Shown here: positions 57,615 through 64,000 of the stretch, in pieces
Numbering within the stretch: the first letter of the stretch is position 1
Layout of the letters: each line of letters opens with the position of its first letter
Assembly (NCBI GenBank): GCA_002786165.1
Contig: PEQK01000005.1
Coordinates: forward strand, 62,001 to 126,000
DNA length: 64,000 nt
Reading direction: 5' to 3'
Source of the DNA: Legionella sp.
GTDB lineage: Bacteria > Pseudomonadota > Gammaproteobacteria > Legionellales > Legionellaceae
Notes under the pieces: model-generated
Told to the model about the DNA's origin: nothing
The model's database searches: none
Seen by the model: only the letters and a program-made list of their open reading frames with translations
Translations under genes and position numbers: made by a program

Positions 57615-57664
57615 ATAATTCTCCCGTTAATACCTAAATTATAGTCTATATTTAAATTTTTGTT
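57615..57664 (-). promoter_or_regulatory. Promoter block of copy B
   Basis: Minus strand: AACAAAAATTTAAATATAGA, CTATAATTTA ... TATTAACGGGAGAATTATATG. The same layout as before copy A: an A-rich stretch, ATATAGACTATAATT, then GGAGAA and ATATG. Confidence 0.55.
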
Positions 57665-57803
57665 CACCTTAGGTTGTGAACAGCAGTACTTGATAAACGT
57701 TATGACATAAAAATCATTGAGCGAAAAATATGATCCTCTAAGCCCATTTTTCACAGTAATCTTTGCTTTTCAGATCAAATATTCTCTTAAATTACTTTAT
57801 ATC

Positions 57804-58157
57804 CTAGGTCGAGCAAACCGCTTGCACCGCTTCATTACTCAAATTCATAATAGACACCTGAGCACCTGGTTCTGCGGTGACTTGTACTGTTTTCTCAGCA
57901 TACACCGTCATTGAGGTGGTTTGGCCGGCGTTTAATGATTTGCCGTTGACTTGGCTGTTGTTTTTAACCCCATGAATTTTAATGGTTTTTTTGGCTGAGC
58001 TCGCATGAATATGACAAGTCGCATGAATTGTCCACATGGTATTGTTCGTCAAGACTTTATCGCCTTTAGGGGCCAAATCCAAATTCATCGCTTGAGCTTG
58101 ATGCGCAGTAAACAACATACTTATTGTTAGAAATAAGATATTAAGTTGCTTCATCAT
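57804..58157 (-). CDS. Small periplasmic or secreted protein
   Basis: 117 residues with a signal peptide (MMKQLNILFLTISMLFTAHQ, AQA cleavage). The mature part is beta-rich with two cysteines (ATCHIHAS near residue 47, VCST at the end) that may pair. RBS AAAGGATG lies upstream. No family recognised. Confidence 0.7.
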   Translation of the reverse strand: MMKQLNILFLTISMLFTAHQAQAMNLDLAPKGDKVLTNNTMWTIHATCHIHASSAKKTIKIHGVKNNSQVNGKSLNAGQTTSMTVYAEKTVQVTAEPGAQVSIMNLSNEAVQAVCST

Positions 58158-58338
58158 AAGTCATCCTTTGGTTATAGTGAATGAATCAAACCATTATACG
58201 CTTTTTTGATTAAAAAATCAATCATTTAATCAAAAATTAAACAAAAAATAAGGTATTTTAGCTTAAAACTGTGATTTGCATCTTTACTCATATCAAGATA
58301 AGCTAAAATTTATTGTTTTAGACTTTGAGGATAGGGAT

Positions 58339-60378
58339 ATGATGAGATGGTCTACACTGTTTTTGTTGACGCTTGCATCAACAGGCGGATTTGCTCAAAA
58401 ACTAGAAGCTTCTACCAAAGAAGCACAATTACTCCAAGGGCTTCATTTGGATTGGTTGGATCCTAAAGTCTCTCCACAACAAGATTTTTATCAATATGCC
58501 AATGGAAATTGGAAAGCGAATAACCCGATTCCATCGGAATATTCCAGCTGGGGCTCCTTTTCGGTATTACAAGAAAAAAACTTAAAAACCATACACAACA
58601 TGCTCCAACAACTCTCGCAAGATACGCAATTACAACCTGGAAGCATTGAACAAAAGATTGGTGACTTTTATTTTAGTGGCATGGATCAAGCCACCATCAA
58701 CAAACAAGGCTTAGACCCCTTAAAAAATGAATTTGCTCGTATTGATGCGATTCAATCGTCCAAAGAACTGCAAGCGCAAATTGCTCATATGCATCGTTAT
58801 GGACTGGATGCCATATTTGGATATGGCAGTATGCAGGATTTTGAGAACAGCACCAAAATGATTGGGGCATTTGTACAAAGCGGTTTGAGCTTACCTGATC
58901 GTGATTATTACTTGAAAGCCGAGAAAAAATTTCAAGATATTCGTGCTGCTTTTACGCAGCATATCAGCGCAATGTTTCAATTGATGGGAGAGACGCCTAG
59001 TAAATCGGATCAAGCAGCGCAAGTTGTGATGCGTATTGAAACTCAATTGGCACAGGGCTCTATGTCACAAATCGCACAACGGGATCCGCGTGCCATCTAT
59101 CATATGATGACACTAAGCCAATTAGAGCAAATGAGCCCCAATTTTTCCTGGGCAGGTTATTTGAAAGCAATAGAGCAGTCGGATGTTACCCAAATGAATG
59201 TGGCTATGCCAGATTTTATCAGTACTGTTGATAAGATGTTGGTTACGGTACCTTTAGAAGATTGGAAAATTTATTTGCGTTGGCATTTGTTGAGTGGTGT
59301 TGCTCCTTTTCTATCGCAACCATTTATTGATCAAAACTTTAAGATGTCTCAAATATTATCCGGAACAAAATCTTTACCTCCTCGTTGGAAACAAGTCGTG
59401 GGCACAGAATCAGGGGTACTAGGATTTGCGGTAGGGGAAGTGTATGTTCGAGAACATTTTTCTGCGGATGCACGCCAGCAAGTCATGGATATGATTGCTC
59501 AGATTCGTAAAGTATTACGACGTGATTTGGCTGATTTACATTGGATGACCAAAAAGACCAGAAAAGAAGCCATTAAAAAATTAGACAAAATTGAAGAACG
59601 AGTAGGCTATCCTAATAAATGGTGGGATTATTCTTCTTTAAAGATCGATCGCGGCCCGTATGTTTGGAATGTGCTGCGTGCCAGTGCTTTTTTGGTCAAA
59701 CGTGATTTGGACAAAATAGGCAAACCCATTGATCGCACCGAATGGGCCATGACACCACAAACGGTGAATGCCTATTATGATCCCTCTATGAATAATATTA
59801 ATATTCCCATGGGAATATTACAATCTCCATATTTTGATCCCAATGCGCCTTTGGCAGTGAATTATGGCGGGATTGGTGTGGTGATTGGGCATGAAATTAC
59901 CCATGGCTTTGATGATCAAGGGGCAAAATTTGATGGAGAAGGTAATTTACATGATTGGTGGACACCCACTGATTTGGAAAAATTTAAAGCTGCGACCCAA
60001 TGTATCGTGACTCAATACTCACAATATAAGATCAACGACGATATTTCGGTACAAGGCCCTTTGGTGGTAGGAGAAGCTACGGCGGATTTGGGTGGTTTGA
60101 TCTTAGCGTATCGTGCTTTTCATGAAACAAAAGAGTATAAAAAACAACCTACTATCCATGGGTTTACACCCGATCAACAATTCTTTTTAAGTTTTGCCCA
60201 CATTTGGGCAAATAACATTCGTCCAGAAAAAGCGCATAATTTGATTTTGGTGGACCCACATCCGCCTGCTCAGTACCGGGTCAATGGTACATTGGCTAAT
60301 AATGCTCAGTTCAAACGTGATTTTGCAATACCAGAGCAAAGCCCTATGGCTAATGCAACCCCTTGTGTGATTTGGTAA
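58339..60378 (+). CDS. pepO: M13-family zinc metallopeptidase (neprilysin/PepO type), secreted
   Basis: 679 residues from ATG 58339 (AGGGAT just upstream; ATG 58342 also possible), with a signal peptide (MMRWSTLFLLTLASTGGFAQ). Visible: DFYQYANGNW near the N-terminus (M13 signature), NAYYDPSMNNINIPMGILQ, the zinc site GHEITHGFDDQG (His518, Glu519, His522), GEATADLGG (Glu579, Asp583) and the C-terminal CVIW. The family cleaves short peptides. A single gene with no partner. Confidence 0.94.
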   Translation: MMRWSTLFLLTLASTGGFAQKLEASTKEAQLLQGLHLDWLDPKVSPQQDFYQYANGNWKANNPIPSEYSSWGSFSVLQEKNLKTIHNMLQQLSQDTQLQPGSIEQKIGDFYFSGMDQATINKQGLDPLKNEFARIDAIQSSKELQAQIAHMHRYGLDAIFGYGSMQDFENSTKMIGAFVQSGLSLPDRDYYLKAEKKFQDIRAAFTQHISAMFQLMGETPSKSDQAAQVVMRIETQLAQGSMSQIAQRDPRAIYHMMTLSQLEQMSPNFSWAGYLKAIEQSDVTQMNVAMPDFISTVDKMLVTVPLEDWKIYLRWHLLSGVAPFLSQPFIDQNFKMSQILSGTKSLPPRWKQVVGTESGVLGFAVGEVYVREHFSADARQQVMDMIAQIRKVLRRDLADLHWMTKKTRKEAIKKLDKIEERVGYPNKWWDYSSLKIDRGPYVWNVLRASAFLVKRDLDKIGKPIDRTEWAMTPQTVNAYYDPSMNNINIPMGILQSPYFDPNAPLAVNYGGIGVVIGHEITHGFDDQGAKFDGEGNLHDWWTPTDLEKFKAATQCIVTQYSQYKINDDISVQGPLVVGEATADLGGLILAYRAFHETKEYKKQPTIHGFTPDQQFFLSFAHIWANNIRPEKAHNLILVDPHPPAQYRVNGTLANNAQFKRDFAIPEQSPMANATPCVIW

Positions 60379-60394
60379 ATCATCCTATTCTATG

Positions 60395-60415
60395 TACCGC
60401 AGCTTGTCTGCGGTA
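60395..60415. terminator. Hairpin with CTTGT loop after the peptidase gene
   Basis: TACCGCAG (60395-60402), loop CTTGT, CTGCGGTA (60408-60415): a perfect 8-bp stem, followed by TTGTTGCTTT. The same design as at 8538-8560. Confidence 0.6.
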
Positions 60416-60494
60416 TTGTTGCTTTATATTTTGACATCTATATGGCTGTAAAATACAATAAATGGTTCATATGATTTTAGTGAGTTATTTCTAA

Positions 60495-60893
60495 ATGGAT
60501 AGTTGGAGTAGGCGTGCTTTGAGCGTTATGTTTGGGATAGTTATTCCATGCATGTCGCACGCTTCATCTACTCATATCCAACATATTATTAAAAATAAAA
60601 CGCCCTTTGAATTTTATTACACAGTGAATCCCACCAACGAAGTTCCTAATGCGTTTTCATGCCAATGTTCTGGTTTTATCAGCCCAGGTGAAGTGCAGCA
60701 TTGTAATTGTTACAGCCAGATAGAAGCAGCATATCGGCGCTATCGAATCGAATATATGAAAAATACCTCGCCAACCACCAAAGCCAGCGTAACGTATGGT
60801 GCAGAGTCAGAAGTTGCCATTATTTGGGAACTGGCTTTTGATTCTTATTGGGAATGGCTTAGTGTAAAAACGAACCATGTGCCTATCAATTAA
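60495..60893 (+). CDS. Small secreted protein of unknown function
   Basis: 132 residues with a signal peptide (RRALSVMFGIVIPCMSHASS). The mature part holds four cysteines in a tight cluster (CQCSGFISPGEVQHCNCY), suggestive of disulfides or metal binding. Tyr- and Trp-rich end. No family recognised. It converges on the hydrolase gene, three bases away. Confidence 0.65.
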   Translation: MDSWSRRALSVMFGIVIPCMSHASSTHIQHIIKNKTPFEFYYTVNPTNEVPNAFSCQCSGFISPGEVQHCNCYSQIEAAYRRYRIEYMKNTSPTTKASVTYGAESEVAIIWELAFDSYWEWLSVKTNHVPIN

Positions 60894-60896
60894 AAT

Positions 60897-61712
60897 TTAT
60901 AATCCATCAGCAATTTCAGCCAGCATTTTTCCCATTAATATTGGTTTAGAAATAAAAGGACAGTGACCAGTAGGTAATTCTATCACTCGATTCATGGGTT
61001 CGCGTTGAATGAATCGCTCTTGTGATTCAGGCGAGATCATAACATCATTGAGAGTTTTGATATAAAATTTTGGAATATGATGAAATGCTTCTAAATTATA
61101 ATCCAAAATATCATAAGCAAACATAATCGGTTCTGGAACCATCGTTTGAATAGCCTGTTGTGCTTGTGCTGGATCAGCATCAGACATAAATAATTGGTGT
61201 ATGGGGGCTTGAGTATCAGGAATGGATAATCCTGTCTTAGTCTCAAGAGGGGCTGCCAAATCGAAATTTTTATTGTCTTGATCACTGAGCATATCAAAGG
61301 GCCTTTCGCCTGGCCAGGGCACCACCGCCGCAAGATAGATTAACCCTCGAATATATGATCCACAGCTGGCAGTAGCTTGCGTGATAATCGCACCCGCTTG
61401 ATTATGACCTACCAATATCACCGGCTTTGATTGAAGGGCAACGACCTGACATACTTTGTCGACCGCAGCCGATAAAGTGGCATCATTTGGCGCAATACCA
61501 TCTTGCAAGCGCCCGGGTGTATCCACAGTCACCACCTGATATCCTGCAGACTGTAAATAGTTTTGTATCGGCGACCAAACAGAGCTGGTAAACAACGCGC
61601 CATGAATTAAAATGAGTGTAGGATGCGGATTAGCGTGCAGAGGACTGGCATAAACTGCCAATACAATGATACAAAGTTGATAATATTTTTTGATGGATTT
61701 TATGATATTCAT
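60897..61712 (-). CDS. Secreted alpha/beta-hydrolase-fold protein with Asn at the nucleophile site
   Basis: 271 residues with a signal peptide (LCIIVLAVYASPLHA). The fold is clear: oxyanion motif LILIHGALFTSSVW, VVTVDTPG, nucleophile elbow VILVGHNQAGAII, and a late GHCPFISKP (catalytic His). The usual G-H-S-x-G is G-H-N-Q-A-G: Asn104 (AAT) stands where Ser is expected. Nearest look is the salicylate/methyl-esterase-like EstC group. It may be inactive or use a changed chemistry. Confidence 0.8.
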   Translation of the reverse strand: MNIIKSIKKYYQLCIIVLAVYASPLHANPHPTLILIHGALFTSSVWSPIQNYLQSAGYQVVTVDTPGRLQDGIAPNDATLSAAVDKVCQVVALQSKPVILVGHNQAGAIITQATASCGSYIRGLIYLAAVVPWPGERPFDMLSDQDNKNFDLAAPLETKTGLSIPDTQAPIHQLFMSDADPAQAQQAIQTMVPEPIMFAYDILDYNLEAFHHIPKFYIKTLNDVMISPESQERFIQREPMNRVIELPTGHCPFISKPILMGKMLAEIADGL

Positions 61713-61786
61713 ATTATTTTTTACCCAAATTTCTTGTATAGTGCCGAAATATTATTCACTATAAATGCTGTAAGGGAAACTGTATC

Positions 61787-62440
61787 ATGACTAGGTCGAT
61801 TTTTAAAATGCCTCGGATTGTCTTCATTCGTCACGCAGAATCTGTATGGAATGTGTCAGGACAAGTTCAAGGGAGCCTAAGTCATCCGTGTATTACCCTA
61901 TCTGAAAAGGGCGTTGCCTCTGTTCAACCGATGTTAGCTGCTTTACCCAAACCACAAGTGTTGATCACCAGTCCTTTGATCCGCTGTAAACAAACGGCAG
62001 AAGCCTGGTTTGGTGTTCCTTTTGATCGCATTCAAATTCCTACTAAAGTAGAACCTGCTATGGCTGAAATCAAAGCCGGGACCTATGAAGGATTATATAT
62101 CAAAGACCTAAAAGATGATCCTTTGTGGAGAGTGTGGATGAAGCATCCGGCGACTTTCCCTGGATTTCCAGAAGGAGAAGATTTACATGCATTTTCTCAT
62201 CGAATATTACGTGGTGCAGGTGAGATTTGTGCAGCGTATCCTCATCCTAATCAAACAGTCTGTGTGTTTACACATGGCGTAGTGATGCGTGTCTTAAAAT
62301 GTTTTTTAGCCAATCAAGATATCTCTCAATTGTGGGCACATAAAGTGGATAATTTAGAACAAATTCCATTATCTGAGGAGCAAATCTTAAAATTCCAACA
62401 TTTCCATCAACCAAAAGAAGTGGACATCGGATTAAGATGA
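61787..62440 (+). CDS. Histidine phosphatase (phosphoglycerate-mutase-like)
   Basis: 217 residues. Branch-1 histidine-phosphatase motifs: FIRHAESVWN (phosphorylated His in RHA), TSPLIRCKQTAEAWF, EIKAGTYEG and FTHGVVMRVL (second His). AAGGGA lies 10 bases before the ATG at 61787; ATG 61808 is a second option. The substrate is not predictable; GpmB- or CobC-like enzymes look similar. Confidence 0.85.
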   Translation: MTRSIFKMPRIVFIRHAESVWNVSGQVQGSLSHPCITLSEKGVASVQPMLAALPKPQVLITSPLIRCKQTAEAWFGVPFDRIQIPTKVEPAMAEIKAGTYEGLYIKDLKDDPLWRVWMKHPATFPGFPEGEDLHAFSHRILRGAGEICAAYPHPNQTVCVFTHGVVMRVLKCFLANQDISQLWAHKVDNLEQIPLSEEQILKFQHFHQPKEVDIGLR

Positions 62441-62549
62441 AATAAGTGGCAAAAGGATTAGGGTGTATTGATATAGCATTCATACAAATGTATCTTTAAT
62501 ATGCAAATAAACTTATAATTGCGTCTTATGTTTTTTAATTGAGGATTAA

Positions 62550-64000
62550 ATGCTTAATAAACAACCTTTATATGATGCAAAAAAAAACACTTTAACAGTT
62601 GCTATCGCATACATCAATGCTCGATCGGCGGTCATCAATGAGGCATTAATATTCATTGATGGAAAAATTCGTGAGCTTACAGAAAAGATTCAAGACCAAT
62701 CTCAAAACCACGAAGAAATGAGCCGCAATATGGAGCTAAAAAATAAAATGGAAAATCTAAGAGATGCTTCCATTAAACCACTCATTCAATCTTTGATAAG
62801 TTGCAAAAACCAAGTTTTATCAATTCATCCTTCAAACGATACAGCGTTATTGTTGAATGATCCATTTCTTGGTAGTGATAGAGATAATCTTCCTAATACG
62901 CTATTTTCTAACTTTTCCTACTTACACATGAAACAGTCAGAAGAAATCTTTAGAGCTGCCCATATGCATGAACAAAGCTTGCATGCACTTAGAAGCAGAA
63001 CTATTAAAATTCTGATGAGGACTCTTTTTTCAATCGCTATTATCAGTATGATTGCAGTAAGCGTAGTACTCGCTATTTGTGTCAACTCTACTATTGGATT
63101 CGCTATTCTTGGTGTAACTGGACTATTAAGCACCTATTTTGCAAAGCGATTCAAGCACGATTATGAAAATTGGGTCAAGCTTGCTACAACAATAGATGAA
63201 ACAATATATCTAGGCGAAGCTGGCAAGTCTTTATTTCCCGAGTTAGATAGGTTGATTAGCCGGGAAAACGGCATCTTATATAATTATAGAGCTAAAAAAT
63301 GGCCAGTGAGTCCTGTTAAACCACACCTTAATTACCAACGATGCATTCAATTACTTCGCACTCACTATGAAAGTAATGTAGATACGAATGGATATTATTT
63401 ATATGTTGATCAAAAAAAGGAAATTTTAACTCTTCTCATCAATACAACTCATATATCTCAAGTCGTAGAAATTCTTAATTCAATTTACCCCAATGTGAGC
63501 GGTCGTTATGTAAAAGGTTGGGATATATTGAATTCATCTGATTTAACAATCAACGTGACTTCTTTATTTTATCCATCTTTTTATACAACATTTTTTACTA
63601 AGTATAATAGTATGCAGCGTTGTTTTGTTAATAATTTGCGTATAGAAATTCAATCTTATCAAGATAAAATACAAAATATGCCTCAATTCGATATGGATGA
63701 TTTGGGGTTTTTTAGATCTCAAGGAATGTGTTTGCGACATGTTGAGCTTTCACTAGGCAAAAAGGAGGTGGAAAAAGGTGGAATAGGGGACTCTGTAAGC
63801 TTAGCTAATTTTGGCAGGCCTTATACAGTTGCTACATTTAGCAGGATTAAGAGCGGCGAAAGATTTGGTCAAAACGATGACGCCTATTTTATTTGCAAAC
63901 GTTTTCAAGATGAATTAATTAAGTTCATTTATGCATCTTATATTGGCTACCATTTAAGATCCTTTAATGATGCTGCATTTATATTATTGAATCGTCCACG
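62550..64000 (+). CDS. Coiled-coil membrane protein of unknown function (continues past window end)
   Basis: The frame is open from ATG 62550 (GAGG five bases upstream) to the window end, at least 483 residues. Residues about 20-75 are a charged helix (IDGKIRELTEKIQDQSQNHE), about 155-195 contain two adjacent hydrophobic helices (LFSIAIISMIAVSVVLAICV and TIGFAILGVTGLLSTYFA), and the remainder is soluble, without a motif I know. The N-terminal coiled coil plus membrane hairpin plus large soluble domain recalls effectors of intracellular bacteria, but this is inference. Confidence 0.75.
   Translation, partial: MLNKQPLYDAKKNTLTVAIAYINARSAVINEALIFIDGKIRELTEKIQDQSQNHEEMSRNMELKNKMENLRDASIKPLIQSLISCKNQVLSIHPSNDTALLLNDPFLGSDRDNLPNTLFSNFSYLHMKQSEEIFRAAHMHEQSLHALRSRTIKILMRTLFSIAIISMIAVSVVLAICVNSTIGFAILGVTGLLSTYFAKRFKHDYENWVKLATTIDETIYLGEAGKSLFPELDRLISRENGILYNYRAKKWPVSPVKPHLNYQRCIQLLRTHYESNVDTNGYYLYVDQKKEILTLLINTTHISQVVEILNSIYPNVSGRYVKGWDILNSSDLTINVTSLFYPSFYTTFFTKYNSMQRCFVNNLRIEIQSYQDKIQNMPQFDMDDLGFFRSQGMCLRHVELSLGKKEVEKGGIGDSVSLANFGRPYTVATFSRIKSGERFGQNDDAYFICKRFQDELIKFIYASYIGYHLRSFNDAAFILLNRP

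Overview
The window reads as chromosome of a host-associated gammaproteobacterium, most likely a relative of Legionella, Coxiella or Berkiella (order Legionellales). This is an inference from AT-rich DNA, the housekeeping gene order (surE ... nlpD ... rpoS; yebC-ruvC-ruvA; sdhCDAB-sucABCD), a phenylalanine/tyrosine-to-homogentisate catabolic set, ankyrin-repeat proteins, several large proteins of unknown function that look like secreted effectors, and many decayed insertion sequences. No tRNA, rRNA or CRISPR array was seen.

Layout. 1-1383: 5' part of a malic enzyme gene (minus strand), divergent from rhlE. 2764-8509: small secreted protein, surE, yqaA, nlpD, an unknown 370-residue protein, rpoS, and another unknown protein. 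8563-9804: hmgA. 9921-13390: yebC, ruvC, ruvA, a PAP2 phosphatase and lipA, tightly packed; ruvB is absent. 13576-23829: a near-contiguous TCA-cycle block (sdhCDAB, sucAB, sucCD) ending in pdxH, with two structured non-coding segments (before sucA and before sucC). 24473-26402: lolC/F and lolD. 26552-30708: an 868-residue repeat protein with a membrane anchor, and asnS.

30904-34706 is an island bounded by 51-bp inverted repeats (46 of 51 matching) and TA dinucleotides. It holds pieces of at least four transposon or recombinase genes and one intact gene: an ankyrin-repeat protein whose N-terminal half has a Cys-His-Asp pattern like YopT/C58 cysteine proteases. 34754-37729 codes for a 991-residue unknown protein. 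38428-42810 is a five-gene catabolic operon (dehydrogenase, O-methyltransferase, hppD, fahA, maiA) that completes the homogentisate route with the distant hmgA. 42984-51543 runs from a secreted protein through a glycerophosphodiesterase into kdpFABCD. The KdpD sensor has lost its phosphoacceptor histidine and no kdpE follows.

51649-58157 is accessory: secreted and hydrolase-like proteins, a decayed ISAzo13-type element (53570-55576) with 32-bp inverted repeats and an ankyrin gene inside it, a resolvase fragment, and a tandem pair of paralogous small proteins that share a promoter block. 58339-64000 holds an M13 metallopeptidase, small secreted proteins, a hydrolase with Asn at the nucleophile position, a histidine phosphatase, and the start of a coiled-coil membrane protein cut by the window edge.

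The main biological theme is that both ankyrin genes of the window lie between inverted repeats of dead transposons, next to other effector-like genes, while the core metabolic operons between them are well ordered.
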